Under the pieces are notes generated by a model, which saw only the letters and a list, made by a program, of their open reading frames with translations, was not told the DNA's origin and made no database searches. From Xiphophorus maculatus (Eukaryota; Chordata; Actinopteri; Cyprinodontiformes; Poeciliidae), in contig NC_036459.1 of NCBI RefSeq assembly GCF_002775205.1, forward strand, positions 19,514,312 through 19,578,311: a DNA stretch of 64,000 bases, in the 5' to 3' direction. Position 1 is the stretch's first letter, and every line of letters starts with the position of its first letter. The position numbers and the translations under genes are program-made. Shown here in pieces: positions 1 to 12,600 of this stretch.

Positions 1-68
1 CCGCCTGCAGCCTTGTCTGAGCTGCAGTTAGCCTGAGCTATGTGGTCTGTGTGTGTTTGTGCTGCCAG

Positions 69-3000
69 ACTTGCTGATGTTGGATTGCCCCAGCCACAGC
101 CTGCCAGACAGCTCCGGAATCGATCCCGGCTTCGGCCCCGGCCCCGGCTCCAGCAGCTGCTGCTCCAAGCCTGCTGAGAGCACCAAGGAGTGGGTGCTGC
201 GTAGACTCCGCCTGCTGCACAACAAGCACTGGTGGCTGGATGAACACATTGTTCTGCCCACCCACATAAAGAAAGGTGGGATGTTGACTCTAAGTTTGAA
301 AGTTGATCATTACAGATAAGATGACGCCTCAGCATGCAGCTGAATATTCCCCCTCCTCATGTCTAACAGTGTTCTGTGAGGCCTGCCAAGACAAATCGGG
401 TCTTTATGCCAGAGTGTCTGGCATGCTGCCACTGAGAGTTGCTTCCTACATGCTGATGCCATACACACTTCCGGTCCAGTCTGCATATTCTGTGGCCCAG
501 AGGTAAGCTGGAGGGATCCACAACGTGTTTATTAAAAGTTTAGATTTTCCTTCCTGTTCCAGATGACAATTAAATGCATAAAGGGTAGTAGCTGTAATGT
601 GACAGAAACTGCTAAACGTTCTGTGGGTATTAAGCATTTCTTCATAGAATATGATATATGTGAACATGTGGTGTGTGCGGCAGGTTTGTGGAGTGGATCC
701 CAGAGGTGCCTGCTGACGTGCGCTGGCTGTTTGGGGTGGCAGGTGACGTGTACAGACAGGCCTGGAAAACCAACGCAGCTGCTGCCAATAGGTGAAGCAC
801 CTGAAGCCATCCATTACTTCACTTTAAAGTCTTTAGTGAACATATAGTAGGCCCAAGTATCCAAGCCGAGGAAATCTTGGATAAAGATGCATTTCAATTG
901 ACCAGTCTATTTGTTTCCTTGAAGGAGAGGGCTATATGGACGTTTTACCACAATATGTGGTACTATTGTGATAATGATAAATACACTGCTCAAAAAAAAT
1001 AAAGGGAACACTTAAACAGGTGTTTAACACTTAAAGTGTTCCCTTTATTTTTTTGAGCAGTATATTATAACAAGAACAATTTGCAATGTTACTATTTTCG
1101 GTAACTGTATGGCTGTGACAGCTTGGCACAGCAATCACAGACCCACAAACACAAGTCCTACTCTTAAAAACTTTTAATTTCACATACACTTCTTTACCAC
1201 ACCAATCACTGAAAGCAGTGTACTGTGTGTCACTGAGCTGCTCACAGTTGATTTGATTGTTATTGATAATCAATGAACAAACAGTGGAGAAAATGGTCAA
1301 ACTAACAATATGAACAGCTTTGGAGGGTTTTAAACATCATTAATTGGAATTTATTGTGACAACGATCATCACATTTTTTATCATGACAAGAAATTTGCCA
1401 CAATAATTGATAAATCATATGATAAATGCCCACTCCTATTTCCATACATCGTTTTTTTTCCCAATTAAAGCTTTAGTATGTAACTTTTACAAAAATATTT
1501 GTTAATAGTGTCACCATGTTATGACAGTATAATATGAGACAAATTATTTGCGGAAGGATTGAGCTACTATTGCTGTCTTAAGAAATGCATCGCTCAGAAA
1601 CAACCAATCAGAGTCAGGAGGAGGGTCTAAGCGCTGTCAATCAACCTTGTGTTCATGATGCTCAGAATGTGGAGAAACGACTTATTGTACCATGAAAACC
1701 ATTTATCCGTGCTAATTAGCTTTAGCATTCATGAAAGTCCAGGAGACGCTGTGGCGTAGCCGAGAGCGTTTACACATAGTAAATATTACTAGTTGGACTG
1801 GCAGATTAATTCACTATAATGAATCCCTGCTAGTTTTAAACATGCAGTAGTGCAACCACTGCTTAAAAAACCTGGCCTTGATCAAACTGTTCTGGCTAAT
1901 TATCTGCCTATTTCGAAGCTGCCTTTTCTTTCTAAGGTTTTAGAAAAACTTGTGTACTGTCAGCTGAAACAGTTTTTAGATTACAATGGCATTCCATAGG
2001 TTTTCCAGTCAGGTTTTAAAACTCTTCATAGCACAGAATCTGCTTTAATAAGAGTTTTTAATGACATCCTTCTTGCATGTGATTCTGGTAACCATGTTGT
2101 TCTGATTTTTCTTGACCTAACTGCTGCCTTTGATACAGTAGACCACGACATTTTAATATCGCGATTACACCACGTTGTAGGTATTGGTGGCACTGTTCTT
2201 AAATGGTTCAGGTCGTACCTGAAGGAGAGAACAATCTCGGTCAAGATTGGTGACTCTGAATCATCTGCTGCTTCAATGCCTTATGGCGTCCCACAGGGCT
2301 CAATTCTGGGCCCACTGCTTTTCTCTCTTTATTTACTGCCTCTGGGTTCTGTCCTCAGGAAACATGGGATTTCGTTTCATTGTTATGCTGATGATTGTCA
2401 GATTTATTTGCCCCTGAAGCAAAAGGATGTACATTCTATCAAACATCTCCTGGCATGTCTAGGTGATATTAAAGCTTGGTTGGCCTTGAACTTTTTAAAT
2501 TTTTATGAAAACAAAACAGAGGTGATGGTGTTTGGACCCAGTGGCTCCTGTGAGTCCTCCTCTGTTGACCTGGGACCCTTGGAGGTTTATTTTAAACCTG
2601 TTATTACAGATCTTGGTTTTAAGGTGGACAGTGATTTTAAATTGGACAGCCAAATCAGAGCCGTGGTTAAGTCCAGCTTTTATCATTTAAGGCGACTGGC
2701 GTCAGTGAAATCTTTTCTTTCCAGGCAGCATTTTGAAACAGTGATCCATGCTTTTATTTCAACTCGATTGGATTACTGTAACGCACTTTATCTGGGAGTT
2801 AGTCAGTCACTGCTCTCACGTCTGCAGCTAGTACAGAATGCTGCTGCACGACTGCTGACAGGAACTCAAAAGAGGGAACACGTGACCCCTGTCCTGGCCT
2901 CACTTCACTGGCTGCCTGTATATTTTAGGATTCATTTTAAAATTCTTATGTTTGTTTTTAAATCACTACATAATCTTGCCCCGGCTTACCTCTCTGAGCT

Positions 3001-4031
3001 TCTTCACGCATACATACCTTATCGGTCTCTTAGGTCCGCAGATCAGCTGCTTTTGGAGGTACCGAGATCAAGAAGGAAGCTCAGAGGGGACAGGGCTTTC
3101 TCTGTCATGGGCCCCAAATTATGGAACAACTTGCCTTTGCAGGTCAGGGAGGCCCCTTCACTGTCCACTTTTAAAGCTCGACTTAAAACCCATCTATTTT
3201 ATTTGGCTTTCAACTCTAGCAGGATCTAGTTTTAAATTGTATGTTTTTGTTTTTAAACTGTAAGTTTTTATTTTATGCTTTTTTATTGTTATGTTGTGTT
3301 TTGATGTACAGCACTTTGTATCAGCTGTGGTTGTTTTAAAGTGCTTTATAAATAAAGTTGGTATGGTATGGTATGGTATAACATAGGAAAAATATCTTAT
3401 TACAAGTGAAATAACTTTCAAATGAAATTAGTACTAGTACTGAGACCCAGTGAGAGTCCAACTGCCAACAGGTGAAGTACCTGTTGGCAGTTGCTTCACC
3501 TGAACATGCTCTCCTGAACATGCTGGACCATAAAATGGCTTATAAACCCAACTAGACCAGGCCAGACCCGACTTGAAGCTCTCAGTGGAGCGAGGTACAA
3601 GTGGTTGACCTTGCAGAAAGTCTCACATCCTGGAATTTAGAAAATACAAATTATTTTGATGACCCTAACTGATTTAAAAATGAAATATTTAGTCTGGTTT
3701 CATGTCAGACAGTAAAAAAAAAAATCAGTGGCTCCATCTGTTCTTAAATGGTTTCAGATCAGCTCTGTTCATTTATAATCTGTTGTTCTGAATGTTTGCC
3801 TTGTACAGTGAGCGCTGCCTGAGGAAGTGCTTGAGCGTCCCGCCGCTCCCTTCAGAGCCTGAAAGTCCCACACAGACCATCGTTCCTGCTCTTTCTTCCT
3901 TTGACCTTCACAGCAACTACTGGGACATCCCATCGTCTACCTCCTCCTCTCTCACTTCCCAGCCCTCCCCACAGCAAGTCTGCTTCTTTGTTGGCTCACA
4001 GGATGAGGCTCAGAGCCCGGAACGGCCGTGA
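69..4031 (+). CDS. Unrecognised gene, last four coding exons
   Basis: Four exons join in frame: 69-275, 370-502, 684-791 and 3809-4031 (stop TGA at 4029-4031), giving about 222 residues of C-terminal protein. Each junction has AG/GT sites and matching phases (1/1, 2/2, 2/2). The first exon enters in phase 1, so more of the gene lies upstream of the window. The first part is rich in W, R, L and H (around [15 protein letters not shown]). A moderately hydrophobic stretch follows ([18 protein letters not shown]), then an aromatic segment ([17 protein letters not shown]). The tail is Ser/Pro-rich and ends SPERP. I recognise no domain and assign no function. The last intron, about 3 kb, holds a palindromic Tc1-like remnant and an L2-type LINE. 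Splice coherence makes it a real gene; identity is unknown. Confidence 0.7.
984..1062. mobile_element. Palindromic Tc1-like terminal-repeat remnant
   Basis: An almost perfect palindrome has arms reading CACTGCTCAAAAAAA and onward on one side and their complement ending TTTTTTTGAGCAGT on the other, separated by only a few bases. TA dinucleotides flank it, as expected for Tc1/mariner insertion. The arm sequence is one I know from a widespread fish Tc1-like element whose full form is over 1 kb, so this is an internally deleted, MITE-like copy with little more than its two ends. It sits inside an older AT-rich repeat (about 905-1440). Confidence 0.75.
1320..1440. repeat. AT-rich diverged DNA-transposon relic
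   Basis: The stretch repeats short motifs such as TTATTGTGA, TTTTTTATCATGA and CAATAATTGATAAATCAT and ends TGCCCACTCCTA. This resembles the degenerate edge of a common fish hAT-type repeat. The matching AT-rich piece lies near 935-983 on the far side of the Tc1 remnant. Class is inferred from memory of similar repeats, so confidence is low. Confidence 0.35.
1837..3380 (+). mobile_element. L2-type non-LTR retrotransposon, 5'-truncated
   Basis: Translation gives a reverse transcriptase: FDTVDHDI near 2130-2155, [11 protein letters not shown] at about 2291-2325, and the catalytic YADD box at about 2383-2394. A C-terminal part ending in a [17 protein letters not shown] motif follows. The last 317 codons, 2276-3229, are open. 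An in-frame TAG near 1997 interrupts the frame upstream, and there is no endonuclease domain, so the copy is dead on arrival. The 3' end carries an AATAAAG signal (about 3351-3357) followed by a short GGTAT tandem (about 3360-3380), as L2/Maui-like fish LINEs do. It lies sense-oriented in the last intron of the upstream unrecognised gene. Confidence 0.88.
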
Positions 4032-4483
4032 AAACCTGGACTTTGACTGGACTACATTCTGCTCCCTCTGGGTGGAGGAAAGGTGGGGTGAGCCTCATGA
4101 GCAAAGATGTACTTCAAGGCAGAGGAATGTAACTCTACCTGTTAGCTGTAAATTTGCACATATGTATTTATTCTAAAGCATTTATCTCGATTCAGATTTT
4201 ATTTTTCTGTCCATTAACTGATCTCTCTCTATGTCAACACATTGGAGTTTCACTGTGAGGGGTCTTCAGCAAGTGCCTTTAGAAGTCTTTCATGTAAATT
4301 TTGAGGTGATGGAAAGTTAGTTCCTTGAAAAACTGATGATCAATTTGTTTGAAGTCTTTAAAAATGTGGAAAATATGGAGTTTGCTTTCAGTGTTTTTAA
4401 AAGTTTTAATATGTATGGAAAAAGGTACAGTTTCCGAACTTTATCCAATTTTCTAAAAGACAAAAAACAAATCTGAACTTATA

Positions 4484-4489
4484 AATAAA
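4484..4489 (+). terminator. Polyadenylation signal of the upstream unrecognised gene
   Basis: AATAAA lies about 450 bases after the stop codon at 4031, in an AT-rich stretch suited to a 3' untranslated region. A second AATAAA near 5875 is a distal alternative. Assignment rests on position only. Confidence 0.5.
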
Positions 4490-6120
4490 ATGTTTTTATA
4501 TTTACTTTAAAATATAAAAAACAGTCTTAGATTCCATTGTAAAACTGTTTTTGCTCAATAATGCAAACCATTCACCATACATTGCCTGTTCTATGTGTAA
4601 ATTGTCACAGCTTATTTTATTTAAATTTGAAAAGTGACTGCTGAAGTGTGCGGTCAGAAAGATTGGAATTATTTATCTAAACTTTATTCAGCTTTAATCT
4701 AATTCAACCGTAACAATTTCCATCCAGCCAACAGTAATACTTGCTAATATAAACACAATTTCAATCAGTTCAGGGTGTTTTTGTTATGAGCTGCAGATCA
4801 GATGATGACTGATGAGTAATAATTTGGGTTTTATAAATAATGAGTAAAGTCATTGCATCTTTGTTTCTGGAATCCTGGCCTTTCTGTCCTTGATTACATC
4901 CTGAGTCTACAACAGAACAATAATACTGTACCAATAGTCACACAAACAATTAATAGGCTTCCAGTAGATCTTAATTACATAATAATATGAAGTTAAATAA
5001 TGTTACCTTTATGATTTTGCATCTGTAATATCAGCCTGGTAAAGCAACATGTCTATGCAGCAGTCATGCTGCAGTAGAGTGAGAATGGTCTTAAGGTCTA
5101 AAATATGGATGGGGCTAAACATTTTCATAAATTATGTTTCTTTCGCTTTTCCTTTTCAATCTAACAATGAACCAGTGTACCAATGCAGTTTGTTAAAACT
5201 GCATTGCTTTATTTGCACTTAATCTGCCTATTAAAACTCTTCAATACTGTCTTTCTAAGAATTTGAATTGATTGCGTGGCTTATTTGAAATAATTACAAA
5301 TAATTTTTTTCTTCCACTCTGATTGATTGGGATGTTCTCTGAAGATTTGTTCCACAAACAGTTCTAGAGCTGCTTGACTTTCCCATCTCCACATCAGTTC
5401 AGATGTGACTAAAGTTCAACAAATTCTACATCAACTGAATTTAATGGTGAAACTGGAATCTCAAGTAACTTCAGTTCAATTTAAAAACATTTTTTATTCC
5501 CAAAAGGAAAATTAAATGTCGTTGTATGATGTGACTTTTACAGACAGGTGGATGGAAGGAGAGATGAAGGAGCAGTAGAGCAAGATGGACAATCAGCAGG
5601 GTCAGACATCTTATTAATCAATCTTTAGGAAAGAAACAGCTATGACCAAAGGTTTTACTCCCCTCATTCCAGGACACCACATTTTCAGGCTTGTATGCAT
5701 TTGGAGAGATCTAAGTTTTCTTAGATAACTTCAACCAGACTTTTGAGAGAAATTCTGAATTAAAATTCATTTATGGCTTATGTTGACATATTGCTTGTTC
5801 AGACATAACTTTTTTTTCTTTATGTTGTGTGTTCTGTGGTTATGATGACTTTTCAAATGTTTTTCAACATTCAAAATAAAGTTTTACTGTATCATATCAT
5901 TTGTGTTGGCGAGCTTTGTTGAATACATAATGACAGATTAGATAGAGTACGTTGTGGTTTTGTATAGTTATGGTTATATTATTAAACCAATATATGAAAA
6001 TATATTTACTCACATTTACTTTTTATCCACATTCTTTCATGTCATTTGTGTTTTTCTTGTAAAGCGTTTTTGAGCGTCCTAAAAATAGAAGTTTGATTCT
6101 GCATTATTATTTATTATTAG
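4490..6120. other. Intergenic spacer, no gene seen
   Basis: AT-rich spacer between the unrecognised gene and snx4. Neither strand shows a convincing exon, RNA gene or recognisable mobile element. Confidence 0.5.
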
Positions 6121-6150
6121 GTCGCTTCCACTCAGTCGGATGATGCTCGC

Positions 6151-6160
6151 TGCGCATGCG
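6151..6160. promoter_or_regulatory. NRF1-like site upstream of snx4
   Basis: TGCGCATGCG is a palindromic match to the NRF1 core, typical of housekeeping promoters. It lies about 530 bases upstream of the snx4 start in a local cluster of CpG (about 6120-6680) that contrasts with the AT-rich spacer. Binding is inferred. Confidence 0.4.
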
Positions 6161-6687
6161 TCTTGGATCCTCACTGTCATTACTTGACGGTGCTCTGTGC
6201 TGTGTGACTTCAGTGCATTACGGTAAAAACGGATCTGATTTCAAAATAAATACAGGAGCATAACTAGTGTGGTTTAACGATATTACACCAAACTAATCAT
6301 TTTTGAAACGCTTAACACTAAAGAAACACTAAAAATTGTCGGTAAAAAAACAGATTAGTGTTTGTGTGAGGAACAGTTAAAAACTCAGTGGTGCTCATTT
6401 TTTACGGCCACAGAGGCTTTTATTTTATTGGGATGAAACGAGTACATACAGCCAACTCAGGACAGGACAACTGTAGTTTCTGTGTATGACGCGCCTTCTC
6501 TACTGACTGAGTACAAAACTAAGCCTTGTTTTAAAAATCCAGGGAAAATATATCCTAGTGCTTTAATGAATGATTTTTTTTTCTGTTTTCTTTGCTATCA
6601 TAATCCTTAACGAGTCGTAATATCTAGTATTCGCGCGCAACAACACTGCGAGGCGAGCTGACTGGATCCGTGGTCTGATGAGGAAGG

Positions 6688-9600
6688 ATGGCGGAGGACG
6701 TGAAGGGAGAGTCGGTGGCTTCTAACGATGAGTCGGACCGAGCAGCATCTGACGAGAGCCTAAGTAACACGGTAAACAGCGGCTTCATCTTGCTTATCGT
6801 CCTTTTGTTTAGCAGAGACGCCGCTTTGTGTCGTGGTTTTTAACACGTCAGGGCTCGCTTATGCAAGGAAAACTGGGCAGACGAACACAAACATTTCACG
6901 CAGCTACTTCGGAGCTCTGTGGCCGTCATGAGCCAGCAGGTTTTAACTGTCATCTCCATCATGACGCCAGTTGTTGTGTTGGGACAGATGCTGACAGAAG
7001 GCTCCTGTCTTCTGCGGAGGATGGAGATCTGTGTTGCTGAAGCTGAGAAAAGGAGCGGTAAGAATGCAGTCAGCATGCAGGAGACCTACACTGTGTACCT
7101 GGTTGAGACAAGGTGAGCACAGCAATCCACTGGCTGCTGTTTGAAGATGTCCTGTAGTTTGACACCTGATGTTTAAAAATGCATGCAGCTGCACTTCCTC
7201 TTGTGATGTTGCAGAATTCAACTTCTGTTTTTTTTTTTTTTTTCTTTGTCTTGAACAAAATTTAAAGGCCAATGGATGCAATCGCAGAAGGCCGTAATCC
7301 ACCGCCTGACTCTCTGTGGAGGCGATACAGTGAGTTTGAACTGCTGAGGAACTATCTGATAGTTACATATCCATACATCGTGGTTCCTCCTCTGCCTGAG
7401 AAGAGGGTGAGTTCAGTGTGGCTCCTCATGAAAATGTCCATGTCCCTCATCCGTTGTTTCAATACAGCATTAATACTGTGTCTACGTATTAATGCACCTC
7501 TCATTTATTAGTTATTTTATATATTCAGGCATAACTTGCCCAAATCATCACCCTGGTGGGAAAGCAGCATTGTGGCATTGTTTGTTCACTTCAACACATT
7601 TCCTGCTTAAACAGCCATTCAGGCGTGCTTGGTATCATTGTCTTTCTGAATGTCCTAATGTGAACAAAGCATCAGTTGTTGGACAGATGGTCTCACATTT
7701 GACCCTGGAATATTTTGACTCAGCTGACTTTTTTTCAACACATCAGTGCATCTTACTGGTGATGCTGGATATTTCCTCCCTCAGTGGAGTAATTCTCTGT
7801 CCAACATGGTGTGACTCAAAGTACCTGAAGAAACTAGAACAGCATGTCTTCTCAGGGATTTGATTCTGTTCTCTCGTTTATTTAAAAATATGGTTTACAT
7901 CGGGTTTCAGAGCTGAATGTACAGAACAGATTCTTCTGTTCTGTACATTCTGGAATCTAATCAAAATCTTGAATTTAAGTACTAAATGAGTATAAATAAG
8001 AATAGACAACAGAAATAGAACATATACGCATTTTGGTTTCCAGATATTTTCCCAATTACATTCTCTAAAAGATAGATCCATCTATCCATCCATCCATGGA
8101 TGGATAGATGCACCTTTTCTTCATTTACTCTGCCTGGAATTGATCTTGATCTCTGTAGAAATATAGATGAAATCAGATATTTACTGAAGTTTTTGGTAAT
8201 TTATTCAAAGTCATAAGCTTACGTACTTTTATGATTATAATTCCCTGAAACCATTTAGGAAATCCTAGAAGATGATGTGATGGAATTATAAGATTTTGAT
8301 TGGTTAATTCACAACACCAGAGTTAACTGGAGGTATACCTGTGAATGTATTTTAAGGTCAAGTCACAAATGCTTCCCTTCCTTGTGTGATATCATAGACA
8401 AGCCCAAATCAATCATCCAATAAATCAGGTGAATTATAGAAAACATAAATAGGAGTCATTCTTTATTCCAATTTCCAGATTCTTCTGTTTGAACAATTAT
8501 ATGCAAGCATAAACCAGAATGTCCAGGTATTATACTGTCTAGGAAGGAGACATGTTCTGTGTCAGAGATGAAAATGCTGTATTGTGAACTGTGTGAATCA
8601 CCCTCAGAACAAAGGAAAAAGACCTTGTTTAGCTGGTGATAGCTGGTCGTTTCCAGTCTGGGCTCTCTCCCCTCGACTCAGTGATGGTGATTTTCTGCTC
8701 TGTTTTAGAATTGTAGTCTGCCTGTAGTTTTAGGGATGGCAAAGGAATTGAATGAAGCTGTTCAGTCTTCACACTTCTAAATATCGAATTAGCATTAAAA
8801 GTCAACTCGTTTGGATCGTTTTATTCTTTCTTCACAGTGCAGGATGGTTGCTTACAGCGCAGGAAATTTCCAGTTTCATAGCGTCAAACTGGCACATTGC
8901 ATATGTCACAGGCAAACATTAGAGATTGGGTAAAATTTAAAAGTTCACACCTCCAAAAAGGAATGTTTTCTCAGTAGTCGAGGGTCCAGACCCTTTGGAC
9001 GAAGCAAAAAGTCAAATAAGACACTGGTTTTCACCAAGGTGAGGGAGCGTCATTATCCAGAGTGAAACAAATCCTCTCCCATCACGGGCTGAAACGCCTC
9101 TCAGAGTGGAAGAAGCCAGAACTGGAAAAACAACATAAAAAACAGGTTGTCTTTTTATACTTAGTACATTTCTGGTTTCAACTGTATACAATGGATAAAA
9201 TAAGAACTGAACATGAAACATTTTTCTTATGAAATATATCTCTACTTTTATTGACATATTCACCCCACTCCAGTAACAACCCAGGTAACACACACATAGA
9301 AAGAACTAAAACGTCTTTGCACATAAATAATGAAAGGATGTGCAAGAAGGTATAGAAAGCAAAAAACATGCTGAGGCATGTGATCCAGATCTCAGCCAGA
9401 TATGGGGAATTTCACTCTGTAAGCTCCACAATCCTAGCTGCATAAATCATAATTCACATATCTGGATTTGTAAATTGAGTCACAATTTTTTTCTTTAGTT
9501 CATTAGATCAGATTAACTTGAGTGAGGTTCTTATTAAATATATCAGATTAACTCTTCCTATCCAGTAAACTGGACTTTTTGTGATTATCGGAATGGTTTT

Positions 9601-12600
9601 GAAGCCAGGCTTAAGGCGCTTTTCAGTCATCATCACCCTGTTTTCTAAACAAAAACAAGGTTCAACTATGACTTTTTTTCTTTCTCCCAACAATAATAGA
9701 CAAGAGCCTTCACCAAGCCTGATTTGGTACGTTTTACAAACCGTTCCAGGTGTACAGAAAGGTGGGGGCAATGTTGTGTTTTCTGCTTGCAGGCAGAGTT
9801 TGTATGGCACAAGCTTTCTGCAGACAACATGGACCCAGACTTTGTGGAGCGGCGCAGGATTGGGCTGGAGAACTTCCTGCTCCGTGTAGCCTCTCATCCA
9901 GTTCTCTCCAACAACGAGATGCTTTACCACTTCCTCACCAAGGTGTGGAATGTTGTTCCTTTGTTTCTGATCCAAATATGTCTCTTATAGAGCTCACTTC
10001 CTAAAGTACAAAGACGTTTCTCTGACTTTATGTGGCAGGAGCATGGCTGGAAGGAAATGGTGTATGAGACGGGTTTCCAGACAAAGGTACAGGTGTGCAA
10101 CTCTGCTTTCTGTCATCACTGGGATGTTCTCTGTGTTCTCTGGATTTGAACTTTTCCTGACATTTCCTTTTTAGGCAGATTCCAGACTCAGAGCTTTGAG
10201 CGCCACCTTCAGGGTGAGAAGTCCACATAAGTAAGTCTAACAGTATGAAACCATAAAGTCCACACAGTTTTGTTGGGAGATACATTTTTAAGATAAGATG
10301 TCTTTATTGTCACTCACGTAGAATAAACAACGGCATTTACAGTGTCGTTTGCAGATTATTTTGAAATATTAAATGAAGAGTAGAGTTAACCAATGTTCCA
10401 GTTACTGTGAATCAAATGCAACTCTAAACAGGTGGGTGTCACCCTTCAGTTAAAGGAACTCAGTGTTTCAGCATCTTTGCAGTTTTCTGGCAGTTTGTTC
10501 CATCAGAGTGAATGTCCTGATGTTTTTTTGTAGCTTTTTTTGTGTGAATTTGCTCTCTGGAGCAGGGCTGTCCTCTTTTCCAGGACCCGGGCCATGCATT
10601 ATTCAGATGAGGCCCTGCTCCAACACAGCCTGTCCAAACGGCTAAATGGTCTCCTCTGCAGGCTCCACAGATCTCTGCCCTGTTCATGAACCAGGGATGG
10701 TTAATCAGGCCAGGGTGTAAAACCTCCAGCCACCAGGGTTGTGAGGAAGGATTCAGAGTGACCCTTCATTTGGACCAGGTTTTCATCTTAACAACCTGTG
10801 TAACTCAGGGTGACATCCCTGCTATAGAGATTTATGTGAACCTAAAATGGTCAAAAGTGTTCGTCACTAAATAGTTATTGATAATGCTGAGGCTTTCATT
10901 CTAGAAATGATATTTCATTAATGTCTTCATCTCAGACGCCTAGTGGAGATGAAACATTACAGCGACGGGCTTCAGTCTCACACTTCTCAGCTGCTTCGAG
11001 CACGAACTGTAAGTTCATACACACACGCACGCCCACACACCTACACACACATACATTTTTTCTACGTGCCTAAAATCTTTTGAGGCAGATAAACCCCACA
11101 AATAAAAGTGTTGCCATTGTCTGCCTTTTAACACTAATTTATGTGGAGCACGAAAAATTAACAAAGTCCAAACCTTGTTAAAGAGAAAGAACAAAACACA
11201 GCTTTATTTCACATCTGCACAGATGGAGAACTCAGAAGAGATCTAACTAGACAAAGGAATCACCTCTCTATATATACTGTATATTGTCCTTCTCCCGCAG
11301 ACAGAGTGTCATCACCAACATTCCCAAGGAGCTAATCAGATTAATACACACACAGAGAAAAATGCAACCTTCAGTTAAAAATGGGTTTCAGACAGAATAT
11401 TCTGTGCCTAATAATAATCGCTCCGCCGTCAGTCTGGTCTTGTCACTCCGCAAGGTATGACAACTATTTACTTATCGCCTGTTGCTAAGCTTCTGACATA
11501 CTGAGGCAAACTGTGAAGGCTAAAAAGAGAAACAATGACTCTGTAAGACTGAGTTAGACATAATAAACTGATTAAACATTGTAAGATTAATATTAAATAA
11601 ACTTCTAATAAAAGTAAACACACTGTAAATAATTATTTTATTCCACATTTATTTAGTCACTTTTGTAGACAAGTTAAAAGTTGAGCAAATATGAATATTA
11701 TTTAAAAAGGTATTATTATTCCACTAATTCAATTCAAATTGTGACACTCACTTCTCAGACACAGAGTGAAATATTTCCAGAATTTATTTTTGATAAATAT
11801 ACCCACCCCATCCCCACCCTCCACGAAGTTGACAAGAAACAGGAGATTTGGGGGGTGGGGAGGTTGGGATGATGATGGTTTGCATTATGGTATTCACTAT
11901 TGATATTCAGATCCTTTGGTTGTAAGGGGGGGGGGGGGGGGGCATTGGAGGACCAGGGGGTGGGGGGGTTAATCACAAAATCCTGCCCTGGGCGGTTGGT
12001 CATGTCTTCCGTATCAGAAGCTACCAGCAGTAGTACTGAGTCCTACTTCATGTAAATACTACATGTACATACTGAAAATGTCACACTTGGAAAATCTTCC
12101 TGTTAATTGACTCCTGTCTGTTCCTCTGAGCCTCTAAGCAGCTCTACAGAAGAAACGTGTAGGATAGCACAAATGCCATCTTTATTGCTGTGAACATCAA
12201 AATGTTAGAACATTGCAGTAAAACGTTCTATGCTCAGCATTAGTGGAGAATTCCTGTAGATTATAACAGTTTCTCTCTCCTGCAGAGGGTTGCTGATAGA
12301 CTATATGCTGTTTACAAAGTCCACGGAAACTATGGACGAGTCTTCAGGTTTGACAACATGCTTGCATGCATCCTTTATCTGAACTAAAGTGATTTAGATC
12401 TGGGACTGTTCAAGAAGTGACGTTATTCTCCAGTATTGGAGAATCCCTTGTAAAAATGTATTCATTGGTGTGTTCACTACAGTGAGTGGAGTGCCATAGA
12501 GAAAGAGATGGGAGATGGACTGCAGAGCGCTGGTCATCACATGGATGCGTAAGAACTCTCTCTCTTGAAATAAATCAACACATCTGGTAGTTAGTCTGGA

